A stretch of DNA of 64,000 nucleotides, from positions 62,001 to 126,000 of the forward strand of contig NZ_JACHOV010000011.1 of the NCBI RefSeq assembly GCF_014200045.1, in the 5' to 3' direction. Origin of the DNA: Rhizorhapis suberifaciens (GTDB lineage Bacteria > Pseudomonadota > Alphaproteobacteria > Sphingomonadales > Sphingomonadaceae). Below, piece by piece: positions 1 to 10,769 of the stretch. A program made the translations under genes and the position numbers. Under the pieces are notes generated by a model. That model did no database searches. It saw nothing but the letters and a program-made list of their open reading frames with translations, and was not told the DNA's origin. How positions within the stretch are numbered: the stretch's first letter is position 1; every line of letters begins with the position of its first letter.

Positions 1-267
1 CAAGCCAAGATTGCGGCACTGCTTTCGGAAGTGGATGGCCTCACCGATGCGGCCGCCACCGATTCCGATGCCCTGGAAGCGCAGATTGCTACCTTGCTGC
101 CTCGCCCCACGATCATCATTCCTCTGCCGCCCGCCAGCCGGGATGTGGTGGAACGCGCGATCCAGATCGCTGAATCCATCCGCGCCTCCGCCATTCTCGC
201 CATGGCCGCCCAAGCCAATGTGGAAAGTGGCTTGGTCAAAGGTTCGCTCGCGCAGACACAGTCCTAA
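1..267 (+). CDS. C-terminal part of an unrecognised protein upstream of fliD
   Basis: The reading frame is open from the first base of the window to a TAA at 265-267, so only the last 88 residues are present. The visible part is rich in Ala and Ile, with a helical look (VVERAIQIAESIRASAILA). No motif I know is present. It lies 60 bases upstream of fliD on the same strand and may belong to the flagellar block. I do not recognise it; it does not look like a flagellin C-terminus. Confidence 0.55.
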   Translation, partial: QAKIAALLSEVDGLTDAAATDSDALEAQIATLLPRPTIIIPLPPASRDVVERAIQIAESIRASAILAMAAQANVESGLVKGSLAQTQS

Positions 268-327
268 AACTATTCCACCTAAAATTATCCCGGCTGCTGC
301 CGTTCTATGCTTTTGAAGGGACAAGGC

Positions 328-1743
328 ATGGTTACATCGGTTTCATCAGGTATTACCTCCGCACTGGGGCTCGGCTATGGCATCGATAGCGCGAGCATCG
401 TGAGCGGCCTGGTGTCTGCCGTGCGTGGTCCCAAGGAACAGGTGCTTTCAGCGCGGGAATCGTTGGTCAGTGCGCAAATTTCCGCCTTGGCCAATGCATC
501 AGGAGCGTTGGACACTTTCTCAAAGGCGCTTTCCGAACTGCTGGCCGACAGCAGCTATTCGGGCAACCCCGCCTCCAGCGACAGCAGCATTGCGGCGGTC
601 AAACTGACCCAGGAAGGCGATCTGTCGAACCTGCCCATCGCACTGGAAGTAAAGGCGCTCGCCACTTCGCAGGTGCTGAAGTCCACGACGCTGGCCAACA
701 GCGGGACCGCGGTGGGTATCGGCACATTGACCCTTGCCACCTCATCCGGCAGCTATGCCATCACCATAGACAGCAACAACAACACGCTCGCTGGCCTCGC
801 AACGGCCATCAACGATGCCGACGCCGGTGTCACCGCCACGGTGGTTACGGACAGCAGCGGCGCTAGGCTGGTGCTTAAGGGCGGGGTTGGGGGCAGTGAA
901 GCCTTCACGCTTTCCGATAGCGGTGATGCCGATGCGGACCTGCAGCGGTTCACGTCCACGGGAGGTCTTACCCAGGTACGCCCGGCGCAGAACGCCACCA
1001 TCGTTCTGGATGGCGTGGAAACCAGCTTTGCCAGCAACACGATCGTGGATGCGATACCGAATGTCACCATTGATCTCATGAAGGCAATACCCGGCTCCAC
1101 CATTACCATTTCCGAAGAACAGCCCACCAAATCGATGCGCGGACTGGTCGGAGAATTTGTCGATGCCTATAACGGTCTTTGGAAGTCCCTCAGCGCGCTG
1201 ACGGTCGCCGGCACCAGCGAAACCAAAGGCGGTATTCTGGCGAGCGACTATAGCATCCGCCAAATGAAAGGCATGCTCAGCAAGTTGACGTCAACGCCAC
1301 TGGCAGCGAGCGGCACTTTTACGACGCTCGCACAAATTGGCGTGCAAACCACCAAAGAGGGCACGCTGAAAATCGACGCGGCTGCGCTCGATAAAGCATT
1401 GGATGACAATGCCGCTGCCGTGACTGCGATGATCAATCCTTTCACGCAGGATGCCAGTAACCCTGGCCTCGCCGGCGCCCTGGAAGCGATAAAGACGCGG
1501 TTGCAGAACGTTGATCCCAACGACGAGAGAAATAGCGGTATGCTCGTAGCCGCCAAGAAACGGTATGAAGCCGTGAGGGAAAAGATAGAAGCCGAGCAGG
1601 AAAGATTTGAGGAATCCATGGCCAATTATGAGGAGCGGCTCTCCGCTACCTTCTCCGCCATGGACACCAAACTGGCCACCTTGAAAGCAAGCCAGAACTA
1701 TCTGGAGCAGCAAATCAAGATGTGGAACAGCTCCGACGATTAA
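328..1743 (+). CDS. fliD: Flagellar filament capping protein FliD
   Basis: FliD (HAP2) forms the cap at the filament tip under which exported flagellin folds. The 471-residue product has an N-terminal FliD_N region (GLGYGIDSASIVSGLVSAVR), a flagellin-IN-like segment near residues 140-180 (SYAITIDSNNNTLAGLATAI), and a FliD_C region ending in a charged coiled coil (about residues 400-470). The ATG at 328 is preferred over the one at 307 because an AAGGGACA ribosome site lies just before it and nothing suitable precedes 307. fliS follows 20 bases downstream, the usual fliD-fliS order. Confidence 0.93.
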   Translation: MVTSVSSGITSALGLGYGIDSASIVSGLVSAVRGPKEQVLSARESLVSAQISALANASGALDTFSKALSELLADSSYSGNPASSDSSIAAVKLTQEGDLSNLPIALEVKALATSQVLKSTTLANSGTAVGIGTLTLATSSGSYAITIDSNNNTLAGLATAINDADAGVTATVVTDSSGARLVLKGGVGGSEAFTLSDSGDADADLQRFTSTGGLTQVRPAQNATIVLDGVETSFASNTIVDAIPNVTIDLMKAIPGSTITISEEQPTKSMRGLVGEFVDAYNGLWKSLSALTVAGTSETKGGILASDYSIRQMKGMLSKLTSTPLAASGTFTTLAQIGVQTTKEGTLKIDAAALDKALDDNAAAVTAMINPFTQDASNPGLAGALEAIKTRLQNVDPNDERNSGMLVAAKKRYEAVREKIEAEQERFEESMANYEERLSATFSAMDTKLATLKASQNYLEQQIKMWNSSDD

Positions 1744-1763
1744 GAAAAGAGGGCAAGAAGACG

Positions 1764-2156
1764 ATGTACTTTGGAAGCGGATATAGCGGCGCTGCCAGTC
1801 GGCGTTACGCAGCGGTGGATACCGGCAGCCGCGTCGAGGGCGCAAACCCGCACCAGCTGGTGAAAATCTTGTTCGACGAGCTGTTGCTCGCGATTGACGC
1901 CTCGATCCTTTTCGAACGCAATGGCGATCGCGCCAAATGCTCGGACAAGCAGGCGCGCGCCCTTTCGCTCCTGCACGCTCTGGAAAGCAGCCTGGACTTT
2001 GAAAAGGGCGGGCAGGTTGCCCTTGGCCTCGCGCAGATCTACCGCGAAGCGCGCCGGTTGATCGTGGCCGGCCTTCAGTCGCGCTCAGCTGCGGAAATGC
2101 ATGAGGCCCGCCACATCATCAACGAGATTGCCGAGGCCTGGTCGGCTATTGGATGA
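1764..2156 (+). CDS. fliS: Flagellin export chaperone FliS
   Basis: FliS binds flagellin in the cytoplasm and prevents early polymerisation. The 130-residue protein is of normal FliS length, starts with a short Tyr/Gly/Ser stretch (MYFGSGYSG), and carries the family signature NPHQLVKILFDELLLAI followed by a helical bundle. The start at 1764 is chosen because the purine-rich stretch GAGGGCAAGAAG precedes it; a longer frame would overlap fliD. It is the last gene of the flagellar block seen here and converges on eda. Confidence 0.9.
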   Translation: MYFGSGYSGAASRRYAAVDTGSRVEGANPHQLVKILFDELLLAIDASILFERNGDRAKCSDKQARALSLLHALESSLDFEKGGQVALGLAQIYREARRLIVAGLQSRSAAEMHEARHIINEIAEAWSAIG

Positions 2157-2180
2157 TGTTGCATTATCCTTGGTTGAATG

Positions 2181-2209
2181 CGTCTCGACTTCGCTCGACA
2201 CGAACGGGG
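2181..2209. repeat. Hairpin with REP-like sequence between fliS and eda
   Basis: The segment CGTCTCGACTTCGCTCGACA followed by CGAACGGGG can fold on TCGA/TCGA arms around CTTCGC. It lies between two converging genes. Similar TCGACTTCGCTC stem-loops are common between genes in sphingomonads (from memory, not checked here). It could end transcription in both directions, but there is no T tract. Confidence 0.4.
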
Positions 2210-2232
2210 GTGAGGCATCCTATGATCGTGCC

Positions 2233-2850
2233 CTAACAGGAAAAAGAGGCCGCCTCTCGCGCCAGCATTTCGATCTTGATGGCATCGACCGGCCCTTTGG
2301 GGACAAGCCAGCTTCCCCCGACGCATTTTACCGCCGGTTCGGCCAGCCACGCGGGAGCCGTTTCCGCCTTGATTCCGCCTGTCGGGCAAAAGTGCACCAT
2401 ATTGAAGGGTGCCGCCAGGGCCTTCAGCGCAGGGAGCCCGCCTGAAGTTTCAGCCGGAAAAAATTTGAAATGGGATAGGCCCATGTCCATCCCTCGCATA
2501 ATGTCTCCGGCGGTCGCGGTTCCCGGCAGAAAAGCGACCCCGCTTGCGATAGCAGCCTTGCCCAGTGGTTCGGTGAGACCGGGGCTGACGATGAACTGGG
2601 CTCCTGCATCCAGCGCCCTATCGAGTTGAGCCGGATTGAGTACCGTTCCCGCCCCCACAATGGCGCCCGGGACCTTGGCCATCTCCCGCATAACTTCCAT
2701 GGCCACCGGCGTACGAAGGGTGACTTCCAGCGCGGGCAGGCCACCAGCGACCAGCGCTTGTGCAATGGGTTGGGCATCCTCAACCCGATCAATCACCAGT
2801 ACCGGGATTACCGGCGCCAATTCCATGACTTCTTGGACGGTAAGGCTCAT
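2233..2850 (-). CDS. eda: KDPG aldolase (2-dehydro-3-deoxy-phosphogluconate aldolase)
   Basis: Cleaves 2-keto-3-deoxy-6-phosphogluconate to pyruvate and glyceraldehyde 3-phosphate, the last step of the Entner-Doudoroff pathway. The 205-residue class I aldolase shows GAGTVLNPAQLDRALDAGA with IVSPGL, and the Schiff-base lysine motif FKFFPAE. The ATG overlaps the glk stop codon by four bases (ATGA), so translation is probably coupled. It is the promoter-distal gene of zwf-edd-glk-eda. Confidence 0.96.
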   Translation of the reverse strand: MSLTVQEVMELAPVIPVLVIDRVEDAQPIAQALVAGGLPALEVTLRTPVAMEVMREMAKVPGAIVGAGTVLNPAQLDRALDAGAQFIVSPGLTEPLGKAAIASGVAFLPGTATAGDIMRGMDMGLSHFKFFPAETSGGLPALKALAAPFNMVHFCPTGGIKAETAPAWLAEPAVKCVGGSWLVPKGPVDAIKIEMLAREAASFSC

Positions 2851-3827
2851 TTCCTTGTCTCCCGGAATGCGGCGGCGGCCCCGAAAAGGCCGATTTCTTC
2901 ATGAACGGCAAGGCGAATGGGAATGGTCGCCATCAGGCTTTCAAACCGGCCTTTGGCTTTGAAGCGAGCGTGAAAACCGCTGGCGAGCAAATGGTCCCGC
3001 ATCCGCTGGGTAAGACCGCCGGCCAGCACTACCGCTTTTGGCCCTTGCGCCAGCGCCAGGTCGCCGGCAACCGAACCGTAAGACAGGCACAGCCGGTCCA
3101 GCGCCGCGCGTGCCAGTGGAATGCTGCCGTCCAGCGCTGCCGCCCAAAGGTCGGCATCGGATAATAACTGGATTTTTTTGTGATTCTGTACCGCCAGCGC
3201 CTGATAAATATTGTTTAATCCCGGCCCGGAAACGATCCGCTCGGTAGAGACACGAATGAACTTTTGACGAAGATAGTCGAGCAGCCGTATTTCCAATGCG
3301 TCCAGGGGAGCGAAATCCAGATGGCCGCCTTCGGTGGCGACCACATGAGGCACAGCTTCATCATAGGCGATCATGCCGACGCCCAAGCCGGTTCCAGGCC
3401 CAAGGATGGTCACTGCGCCATGTGTGGGGAAGGGGCGGTCTTCACCGAACAGCAATGGAAGATTTTGGCTAGGCAGCTTTGATACGGCATGGGCGACCGC
3501 CTCGAAATCATTGATGAGGCGCAGATGATCGAGCCCCAAATCATTCCTGAGCGTGTCGGGCATAATGACCCAGCTACTGTTCGTCAGCTTGATGACATCC
3601 CTGCCAATCGCCGTGGCAAAAGCGATGCAGGCGGACTTGGGAAGGTCCTTTGCGCCATCCTTTTGCTCATCCTTGGCAAAGGCGGCCCAGGTCTCCGCCA
3701 GGCTGACATGGTCGCTGACCTTGTACTTGCGCACGGTTCCCAACTGGGGCACGCCCTTGCCGTCGAGGGTGGCGCGCGCAAAACGGGCGTTGGTGCCGCC
3801 GACGTCTACAGCAATAATTTCTTTCAC
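2847..3827 (-). CDS. glk: Glucokinase
   Basis: Phosphorylates glucose with ATP to feed the Entner-Doudoroff route. The 326-residue protein belongs to the bacterial Glk family (PF02685 type, not ROK): N-terminal phosphate loop [38 protein letters not shown] near the catalytic site, and VLAGGLTQR near the end. The start is GTG, overlapping the edd stop by four bases (GTGA). Its place between edd and eda supports the assignment. Confidence 0.95.
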   Translation of the reverse strand: MKEIIAVDVGGTNARFARATLDGKGVPQLGTVRKYKVSDHVSLAETWAAFAKDEQKDGAKDLPKSACIAFATAIGRDVIKLTNSSWVIMPDTLRNDLGLDHLRLINDFEAVAHAVSKLPSQNLPLLFGEDRPFPTHGAVTILGPGTGLGVGMIAYDEAVPHVVATEGGHLDFAPLDALEIRLLDYLRQKFIRVSTERIVSGPGLNNIYQALAVQNHKKIQLLSDADLWAAALDGSIPLARAALDRLCLSYGSVAGDLALAQGPKAVVLAGGLTQRMRDHLLASGFHARFKAKGRFESLMATIPIRLAVHEEIGLFGAAAAFRETRK

Positions 3828-5653
3828 AGCTCGGCGTCCATCGCCGCCAGCATAGCTGATGCGCCTTTCTCGGCCGTGTCGCTGTGCTGCCGGAACAGTG
3901 CAAAGAGTTCGCGACCGGTGTCATAGGGCGGAGGCGGAGCTGGCGTGTTCGCTCGTGCCTCCCATTCCTGTTCATCCACCAGGGCGCTGACAATTCCGCT
4001 GTTGGCACAGACGCGGACCATATCCCCGTCCCGCAACTTGGCGATGGGCCCCCCCCCGAGCGCCTCGGGCGACAAATGAATGGCGGCAGGCACCTTGCCG
4101 CTTGCTCCGGACATGCGCCCGTCGGTCAGCAGCGCGACTCGATAGCCCCTGTCCTGCAGCACGCCCAAGGCGGGCGTCAGTTTATGAAGTTCAGGCATGC
4201 CATTGGCGCGAGGACCCTGAAAGCGGACGACGACAATCACATCGCGGTCAAGTTCCCCGGCCTTGAAAGCTTTCAACACCTCTTCCTGTGTTGAAAACAC
4301 GCGCGCGGAAGCTTCGATGGTCCATCGGGACTGATCGACGGCGCTGGTTTTGATAACGCAGCGACCGAGATTGCCTTCCAGCAGCTTCATGCCGCCGTCG
4401 GGCTGGAACGGATCGGACGCGGGACGCAGCATGGAATAATCGCGCGGTTCATCAGGCATTGCTTTCCAGGCCAGCGCGTCATTTTCCAGGACCGGTTCCA
4501 CGGCATAGCCGCCGAGATCGGCCCGAGCGACCGTCATGATGTCCTTATGGAGCAGACCGGCGTCCAGCAGTTCGCTGATGATCCATCCGATGCCGCCTGC
4601 TGCATGGAAATGGTTCACGTCTCCTGATCCGTTCGGATAGACACGAGCGAGCAAAGGCACCGCGGCTGAAAGTTCGGAAAAGTCCGTCCAATCGACACTG
4701 ATGCCAGCGGCGCGGGCGATCGCTGGCACATGGATCGCGTGGTTTGTGGAGCCTCCCGTCGCAAGCAGGCCGATAATTGCGTTGACGATCGCCTTTTCAT
4801 CCACGCACAGGCCCAGGGGACGATAGTCATCGCCGTCCCAACCTATGGACGCCAGGCGGTGCACCGCCGCGCGTGTCAATTCGGTGCGCAGCTTCGTGTT
4901 CGGATTGACGAAGGCGGCGGCCGGCATGTGCAGGCCCATCACTTCCATCATCATCTGGTTGGAATTGGCCGTGCCGTAGAAGGTGCAGGTGCCCGCGCCA
5001 TGATAGGATTGGCTTTCCGCCTCCAGCAGCTCGGTTTCGCTCGCCTTGCCTTCGGCATAGAGCTGCCGCACACGGACCTTTTCCTTATTCGGAAGACCCG
5101 TCGGCATAGGCCCGCCCGGCACCAGGATGGCCGGGAGATGGCCAAATCGCAGCGCGCCGATCAGGAGACCAGGCACGATCTTGTCGCAAATGCCGAGCAG
5201 CAGCGTGCCTTCGAACATGGCGTGGGACAAGGCGATGGCCGTCCCCATCGCGATATTGTCACGGCTGAACAGCGAGAGGTCCATTCCCGCCTGACCCTGC
5301 GTCACCCCGTCGCACATGGCAGGGACGCCGCCCGCCACCTGGGCAGTAGCGCCCACCTCCCGCGCCGCAATCTTGATGGCCTCGGGATAGCGGCCATAGG
5401 GCTGATGTGCCGAAAGCATGTCGTTAAAGGCCGTGACAATGCCGATATTCATGGCTGTGCCCGACTTGATCGTGGCCTTGTCCTCGCCGGTCGCGGCAAA
5501 GCCATGGGCCAAATTGCCACAGGACAGCTTGCCACGATTGGTTCCTGCGTCCCGCCCGCGTTTGATGAGGTCGAGATATTTTGCGCGGCTCGGGGCGCTG
5601 CGCTTTACGATCCGTTCGGTGACCGCCGCGACGGTCGAATGAAGGTCAGTCAT
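3824..5653 (-). CDS. edd: Phosphogluconate dehydratase
   Basis: Converts 6-phosphogluconate to KDPG, the committed Entner-Doudoroff step, using a [4Fe-4S] cluster. The 609-residue protein has the IlvD/Edd cysteine motifs [21 protein letters not shown] and [15 protein letters not shown]. The ATG at 5653 is chosen because GGAG lies about nine bases upstream; an in-frame ATG at 5668 would overlap zwf further. The start overlaps the zwf stop by eight bases and the end overlaps glk by four, so the four genes form one tight operon. Confidence 0.95.
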   Translation of the reverse strand: MTDLHSTVAAVTERIVKRSAPSRAKYLDLIKRGRDAGTNRGKLSCGNLAHGFAATGEDKATIKSGTAMNIGIVTAFNDMLSAHQPYGRYPEAIKIAAREVGATAQVAGGVPAMCDGVTQGQAGMDLSLFSRDNIAMGTAIALSHAMFEGTLLLGICDKIVPGLLIGALRFGHLPAILVPGGPMPTGLPNKEKVRVRQLYAEGKASETELLEAESQSYHGAGTCTFYGTANSNQMMMEVMGLHMPAAAFVNPNTKLRTELTRAAVHRLASIGWDGDDYRPLGLCVDEKAIVNAIIGLLATGGSTNHAIHVPAIARAAGISVDWTDFSELSAAVPLLARVYPNGSGDVNHFHAAGGIGWIISELLDAGLLHKDIMTVARADLGGYAVEPVLENDALAWKAMPDEPRDYSMLRPASDPFQPDGGMKLLEGNLGRCVIKTSAVDQSRWTIEASARVFSTQEEVLKAFKAGELDRDVIVVVRFQGPRANGMPELHKLTPALGVLQDRGYRVALLTDGRMSGASGKVPAAIHLSPEALGGGPIAKLRDGDMVRVCANSGIVSALVDEQEWEARANTPAPPPPYDTGRELFALFRQHSDTAEKGASAMLAAMDAEL

Positions 5654-7106
5654 GCCAGCTTGCTCCATCCCGTTCTATGAGAGCAATGGCCGAGGATGGT
5701 CCCCAGTTCCCGGCTGCATATTTGGCGGACTTCATCTCGGCCTCGGACCAGCCATTATGAATGCTGTCGATCCAGCTCCAAGCCGCTTCGACCTCATCGG
5801 CGCGAACGAACAAGGTGGGATCGCCCTCCAACAGATCGAGGATCAGCCGTTCATATGCGATACGCCGCCGCGTCTTTGCGAAGGCTGCATCCAGGCTGAC
5901 GTCAAGACCCACTTCCCTTAATTCCACCCCTTCGCGGTCGAGCCCAGGCTGTTTGGCCATGATGAGCAGTCGGATATTCTCTTCCGGTTGCAGGCGAATG
6001 ACGAGCGTGTTGGGCTCTAACCCCTTGCCCCTGCCGCTGAAGATCGAATGCGGCACTTCCTTGAACTGGATCATGATTTCGGATTGGCGGCTGGGCAATC
6101 TCTTGCCGGTGCGAATGTAGAAAGGCACGCCTTTCCACCGCCAATTGTCCACAAAAGCCTTTAGCGCCACAAAGGTTTCGGTGTCGGATTCCTTCTTCAG
6201 CTCATCGGCATAGCCGACCACGATTTCGCCATTGACCGCGCCGGGACCGTATTGCCCCTTTACGCTATGGCTGAGCACGCTTTTCGCATCCAAGGGGCGA
6301 AGGCATCGCAGCACTTTCACCTTTTCGTCGCGTACGGCCGTTGCATCGATCCGCGCGGGAGGTTCCATTGCGACCAGTGCCAGCAGTTGAAGCAAATGGT
6401 TCTGCACCATGTCCTTTAGTGCGCCGACCCCGTCATAATAAGAGACGCGGCCCTCCAGGCCAACGGTTTCCGCCACTGTAATCTGCACATGGTCGATCGC
6501 CGTGCTGTTCCAGAGCGGCTCGAACAGCATGTTGCCAAATCGGAGGGCCAACAGATTTTGGACCGTTTCCTTGCCAAGATAATGGTCCACGCGAAAGATG
6601 CGGTCCTCATCGAAGATCGCCGCCATGGCTTCATTGACTTCATGCGAGGAGGGGAGGTCCTGACCGATGGGTTTTTCCATCGCGATGCGGCTCTTCGGAC
6701 CGGTCAGTCCGGCCTTTTGCAATGCCTGAGCGGTCGGAGCGAAGAGCGACGGCGGCGTGGAAAGGTAAATGGCAAAGCCCTTTTCCTCCCGCCCCTCCAC
6801 GCGCTCGGCGAGCGCAGCGAACTGGGCGTCATTGCCGATGCTGACGGGACAGTAGATTATTCTGTCGACGAACTTCGCGGCTCGCTCGCGATTGTAGAGG
6901 TCGTCGGCAAGAAACTTCTTCAGCGTTTTGTCGATGTCCTGTCGGAACGCGTCGTCGTCCATTTCAGAACGGCCGGATGCGACGATCAGGAAATCCTGAG
7001 GAAGCAAACCGTCGCCCATAAGATTATAAAGGGACGGAAAGATCATGCGATGAGCTAAATCTCCGGTCGCGCCGAAGAGAATGAACGTGGTCGATGGAAC
7101 GGTCAA
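5646..7106 (-). CDS. zwf: Glucose-6-phosphate 1-dehydrogenase
   Basis: Oxidises glucose 6-phosphate to 6-phosphogluconolactone with NAD(P)+. The 486-residue protein has the N-terminal dinucleotide motif [19 protein letters not shown] (GASGDLAKRK in most homologues) and the active-site motif RVDHYLGKE. It is the first gene of zwf-edd-glk-eda. The upstream 172 bases hold a good -10 hexamer (TATAAT on the minus strand, 7131-7136) and a 10-bp palindrome ATTTGCAAAT at 7198-7207, but no clean -35. No pgl (lactonase) gene is seen here. Confidence 0.96.
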   Translation of the reverse strand: MTVPSTTFILFGATGDLAHRMIFPSLYNLMGDGLLPQDFLIVASGRSEMDDDAFRQDIDKTLKKFLADDLYNRERAAKFVDRIIYCPVSIGNDAQFAALAERVEGREEKGFAIYLSTPPSLFAPTAQALQKAGLTGPKSRIAMEKPIGQDLPSSHEVNEAMAAIFDEDRIFRVDHYLGKETVQNLLALRFGNMLFEPLWNSTAIDHVQITVAETVGLEGRVSYYDGVGALKDMVQNHLLQLLALVAMEPPARIDATAVRDEKVKVLRCLRPLDAKSVLSHSVKGQYGPGAVNGEIVVGYADELKKESDTETFVALKAFVDNWRWKGVPFYIRTGKRLPSRQSEIMIQFKEVPHSIFSGRGKGLEPNTLVIRLQPEENIRLLIMAKQPGLDREGVELREVGLDVSLDAAFAKTRRRIAYERLILDLLEGDPTLFVRADEVEAAWSWIDSIHNGWSEAEMKSAKYAAGNWGPSSAIALIERDGASWHD

Positions 7107-7278
7107 AAAGCAACCTTTATCGGCTAGAGTATTATATTGGCTGCACGCGATCGCAAATATAGCCGCTTAATGTGCCACCGCAACCCGGCCGCGTTTCATT
7201 TGCAAATTTTACGCGCGAACCTCAGCACAGGTTGCCAGTGGCCTCAAGCTTCGCTAGAGCCGCGGCTTGCAACTTGCT

Positions 7279-7363
7279 GCCCCTGTGGTGAAATTGGTAG
7301 ACGCGCTCGACTCAAAATCGAGTTCCGCAAGGAGTGCTGGTTCGAGTCCGGCCAGGGGCACCA
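7279..7363 (+). tRNA. tRNA-Leu (anticodon CAA)
   Basis: An 85-base cloverleaf with acceptor arm GCCCCTG pairing CAGGGGC, discriminator A and an encoded CCA end. The D arm reads TGGTGAAATTGGTAGACGC. The anticodon stem CTCGA/TCGAG holds the loop CTCAAAA, giving anticodon CAA. A long variable arm typical of class II leucine tRNAs is followed by the T-loop GTTCGAGTC. No integrase or repeated 3' end lies nearby, so it shows no sign of use as an attachment site. Confidence 0.95.
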
Positions 7364-7491
7364 CCATTTGAACGCCTTAACCGCCCGCTTGGCTTTCCTT
7401 GCATAAGCTAGGGCGGCTGTCCGGCCTTGCGAACTCTGATTTGTTCGAGGGCCTCCGTTTCGGACCCCCATTTTGGCCGCTGTGAAGACAC

Positions 7492-7516
7492 GGAACTGAT
7501 CGCCGCACGGTTGGTT
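7492..7516 (+). promoter_or_regulatory. EcfG-type general stress promoter before the DUF4383 gene
   Basis: GGAAC at 7492-7496 is followed after 16 bases by GGTT at 7513-7516, matching the alphaproteobacterial EcfG pattern GGAAC-N16/17-CGTT except for the first -10 base. The predicted transcript would begin about 25 bases before the ATG at 7548, leaving room for the GGAGG ribosome site. Confidence 0.5.
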
Positions 7517-7547
7517 GCGACGGTGGCGAGGGGTGATGGAGGCAACT

Positions 7548-7985
7548 ATGACTCTTCGTGTTTTCGCGCGTATATTTGGCGCCATATTCTTGATCGTAGG
7601 CGTCGCTGGCTTCATCCCTGCACTTGCGCCGACGCATTCGCATCCCGACGTCATCATGAACGCATCTATGGGAATGCTGTTAGGGTTATTCCCGGTCAAT
7701 ATTCTCCACAACATTGTTCACCTTATTTTCGGCCTGTGGGCACTTGTTGCTTCGGCAAGCTTTGGTGCTTCCCGTTTTTATTTCCGGTCAGTGGCAGTCA
7801 TCTACGCTTTGCTGGCGATCATGGGTCTTATCGATGCCGGCAATTTGTATACGACCTTTGGTCTGATCCCGCTCTATGGCAATGATGTCTGGCTGCATGG
7901 ATTGATCGCAGCGGTTTCCGGCTATCTGGGGTTTATCCATCGCGAACAGGGGCGTGAGGCAACGGCTGGAACGCCTCAGCTATAA
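7548..7985 (+). CDS. DUF4383-type four-helix membrane protein
   Basis: A 145-residue membrane protein with about four transmembrane segments (near residues 8-28, 45-65, 75-95 and 105-128). The HNIVHLIFGLWAL segment in the second helix is typical of the DUF4383 family, whose function is unknown. The ATG at 7548 is chosen because GGAGG lies five bases upstream; longer frames would start within the promoter. The gene ends two bases before the converging fahA. The EcfG-type promoter suggests induction under general stress. Confidence 0.8.
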   Translation: MTLRVFARIFGAIFLIVGVAGFIPALAPTHSHPDVIMNASMGMLLGLFPVNILHNIVHLIFGLWALVASASFGASRFYFRSVAVIYALLAIMGLIDAGNLYTTFGLIPLYGNDVWLHGLIAAVSGYLGFIHREQGREATAGTPQL

Positions 7986-7987
7986 AC

Positions 7988-9286
7988 TCATGCCGGGTTC
8001 AGCGCGGGAAGGATGATCCCCCTGCATTCGCCAAAGCCAATGGTGGCGAAGCCCTCTTTGGCACAGCGGGCTGTCATCAGGACCTCATCGCCATCTTCCA
8101 GGAAGCGTCGTTCTTCGCTTCCGAGCAAAAATGGTTCCTTCCCGGCTTTGGTGAGCTCCATCAGGCTGCCATAGCCATCCTGCCCCGGTGCGGAAATCGT
8201 CCCGCTGCCGAGCAGGTCGCCGGGCTCAAGCGGACATCCGTTCGAACTGTGATGGGCCAGCAATTGCGCCGGCGTCCAGTAAAGGTGCAGTGCGCTCGTG
8301 CGGCAGAGCGTCACCGGCTCGGCGTTCTGCTGCCGCATCGCCGCGGTCCGCGCCGCCGCCTGGATATCGATCTGGAAGGCTCCGTGCGCCTGATCTTCCG
8401 CGTCCACCAGATAGGGGAGGAGGGAGGGGTCTCCCGTAGGTCGTGGAGGTTGCGCCTGCCGATAGGGTTCCAGGGCGTCCATCATTACCAGCCAGGGCGA
8501 AACGGTTGATGCGAAACTCTTTGCAAGGAATGGTCCCAACGGTTGATATTCCCAGGTCTGGATGTCCCGGGCGGACCAATCATTGAGCAGGGTCATTCCG
8601 GCGAGATGCTGGTCCGCCACTTCAATAGGGATGGTGTCCCCAAGCGCGTTGCCGGGACCAACCCAAAAGCCAAGTTCCACCTCATAATCAAGTCGCCGAG
8701 AGGGCAGGAAAACCGGCTCGGGCGCTTCACGATCCTTGATCTGGCCGCGCGGTCGCCGGATGGAGGTACCCGAGGGCACTATGGACGATGTGCGCCCATG
8801 ATAACCTATGGGAACATATTTATAATTTGGCATCAATGGACTTTCGGGCCGCACCAGCTTGCCTATGTTGGTCGCATGGGCAATCCCTGCATAAAAGTCC
8901 GTATATCCCCCTGGTCTTGCGGGAAGCGCCATGATGCACGCGCCTGCGATGTGCAGCAGCGGTTCGACTTTCGTCTGCTGAGGGGCGCTATCGCTCAAAA
9001 GCCGAAAGAGCGCGTGCCGCAGTTCGGTGGCCGCAGACCGACCGAGACTTACAAATGTGTTGAGACGGGTCCCTCCCAACGCCTCCGCGACTGTTTTTGG
9101 CAGGAGTTTCGCAGCGCCTGCTGCACGAAGGTCCAGTATGTGGTTCCCAATCGCCACGCCGCAGCGGAAATCCTGTCCGTCAGGCGCAAATATCCCGAGC
9201 GGCAGGTTCTGGATGGGGAAATCGGAATGTCCATTGGCGGTTTCAACCCAGCTTCGGGCGGCCGGATCATGAGTATAATCGATCAT
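7988..9286 (-). CDS. fahA: Fumarylacetoacetase
   Basis: Hydrolyses fumarylacetoacetate to fumarate and acetoacetate, the last step of tyrosine/homogentisate breakdown. The 432-residue protein has the FAH motifs [26 protein letters not shown] with metal-binding acidic residues, and [18 protein letters not shown]. Its ATG overlaps the hmgA stop by four bases, so the two are co-translated. No maleylacetoacetate isomerase gene is seen in the window. Confidence 0.95.
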   Translation of the reverse strand: MIDYTHDPAARSWVETANGHSDFPIQNLPLGIFAPDGQDFRCGVAIGNHILDLRAAGAAKLLPKTVAEALGGTRLNTFVSLGRSAATELRHALFRLLSDSAPQQTKVEPLLHIAGACIMALPARPGGYTDFYAGIAHATNIGKLVRPESPLMPNYKYVPIGYHGRTSSIVPSGTSIRRPRGQIKDREAPEPVFLPSRRLDYEVELGFWVGPGNALGDTIPIEVADQHLAGMTLLNDWSARDIQTWEYQPLGPFLAKSFASTVSPWLVMMDALEPYRQAQPPRPTGDPSLLPYLVDAEDQAHGAFQIDIQAAARTAAMRQQNAEPVTLCRTSALHLYWTPAQLLAHHSSNGCPLEPGDLLGSGTISAPGQDGYGSLMELTKAGKEPFLLGSEERRFLEDGDEVLMTARCAKEGFATIGFGECRGIILPALNPA

Positions 9287-10587
9287 TTGGGCAGTGCCGC
9301 TTTGGTAAAGCCCGACCAGCAGTCATCATAATCGGACTGGAGTTGCGGCAGCTCCATCGCAAAAGCTGTCGGACGAAATGCCCAGCGGCTTTCGAACATG
9401 AAGGCGAGTGTGTCATCAAGCTTCGACGGAGTGAGTTCCACCTCGGTCGCCATGGCATAGGTCGAAAAGTCGGGGCCATGAGCCTGCATGCGATTGTGGA
9501 GCGATACGCCGCCCGGCACGAAGCCCGCCTTCTTCGCATCATATGTGCCGTGGATAAGGCCCATGAACTCGCTCATCATGTTGCGGTGGAACCATGGCGG
9601 GCGAAAGGTGCCCTCCGCCACCAGCCAGCGGGGCGGGAAGATGACAAAATCGACATTGGCGGTGCCGGGGCTGTCGCTCGGGCTGGTCAACACGGTGAAG
9701 ATCGATGGGTCCGGATGGTCGAAGCTGATGCTGCCGATCGCGCAGAACCGATTCAGGTCATAGCGATAGGGGGCAAGATTGCCGTGCCAGGCCACAATGT
9801 CGAAAGGTGAATGGTCCAGCATCGTGGACCACAAACGGCCCTCATATTTCTGAACGCATTCGATGGGACGGTCGATATCCTCAAACCAGGCTTTAGGCGT
9901 TTCGAAGTCGCGTGGATTGGCTAGGGCGTTGGAACCAATTGGGCCCAAATCCGGCAATTTCAACATCGGGCCATAATTTTCGCAGATATAGCCGCGCACG
10001 GGCGCGCCCTGCAATTCCACCCGCATCTTCACGCCGCGGGGTATGACGGCGATCATGGCCGGTCCCACATCAATCCGGCCGAATTCGGTGATGAGGGACA
10101 GGTCGCCCTGCTGCGGCACTATCAGCATTTCGGCATCTGCGTTGAAGAAGACCCGGCCTTCCATCGACCGATTGGCAACATAGATATGAACCGCACTGCC
10201 CATGCCAATGGCAGGATCACCATTTCCAGCGAATGTGGTCAGCCCGTCGACGAAATCCGTTGGTTCGGTCGGTATCGGCATGGCGTCCCAGCGCAGGCGA
10301 TTGGGGGAAGGTGGCATCTCATCAAATGGCCCTGATTTCAGCTGCCCTCCATTGGGCATCGGCCGGAACGGATCATGTTGCGCCGATGGCCGCATGCGAT
10401 AAATCCAACTGCGCCGGTTCTGCGCACGGGGGGCCGTAAACGCTGTGCCCGACAGCTGTTCGGCATAAAGGCCGAAGGCAGGCTTTTGCGGAGAATTGCG
10501 TCCCACCGGGAGCGCGCCTTTCACGGCTTCCGTGGCGAATTCGTTGCCAAAGCCGGTCATGTAATTTTTGGAAGCTGAATCGGTCAT
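9283..10587 (-). CDS. hmgA: Homogentisate 1,2-dioxygenase
   Basis: Opens the ring of homogentisate to maleylacetoacetate with non-haem Fe(II) and O2. The 434-residue protein starts [13 protein letters not shown], typical of the family, and has the conserved core [20 protein letters not shown] followed by the EFMGLI and [12 protein letters not shown] segments that supply iron ligands. It is the promoter-proximal gene of hmgA-fahA. The 180-base divergent gap to the dienelactone hydrolase gene must hold its promoter; I cannot assign an operator. Confidence 0.95.
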   Translation of the reverse strand: MTDSASKNYMTGFGNEFATEAVKGALPVGRNSPQKPAFGLYAEQLSGTAFTAPRAQNRRSWIYRMRPSAQHDPFRPMPNGGQLKSGPFDEMPPSPNRLRWDAMPIPTEPTDFVDGLTTFAGNGDPAIGMGSAVHIYVANRSMEGRVFFNADAEMLIVPQQGDLSLITEFGRIDVGPAMIAVIPRGVKMRVELQGAPVRGYICENYGPMLKLPDLGPIGSNALANPRDFETPKAWFEDIDRPIECVQKYEGRLWSTMLDHSPFDIVAWHGNLAPYRYDLNRFCAIGSISFDHPDPSIFTVLTSPSDSPGTANVDFVIFPPRWLVAEGTFRPPWFHRNMMSEFMGLIHGTYDAKKAGFVPGGVSLHNRMQAHGPDFSTYAMATEVELTPSKLDDTLAFMFESRWAFRPTAFAMELPQLQSDYDDCWSGFTKAALPK

Positions 10588-10769
10588 TTTCCCGAAACCT
10601 CCTCTATTGCCTTGGCACGGTCAGATTCCAGCTCCCGGCTTTTCTCAATATCGTCAATATCAATAGCATGAGCGGGTTTCGGGATCATCCTCTAACAAGC
10701 CTCGGCGACTTGCCGCTGCGGGTAGAACTGATATCCTGGCTATTGGGGCGCAGGAGAAGGCAGGCCATC

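Noticed and set aside
4730-5680. Long open frame on the plus strand across edd
   Set aside because: It lies antisense inside a strongly supported gene, has an Arg/His-rich composition typical of a reversed GC-rich frame, and no ribosome site.
7279-7363. tRNA-Leu as an integration site
   Set aside because: No integrase, no repeated 3' end and no change in gene type on either side.
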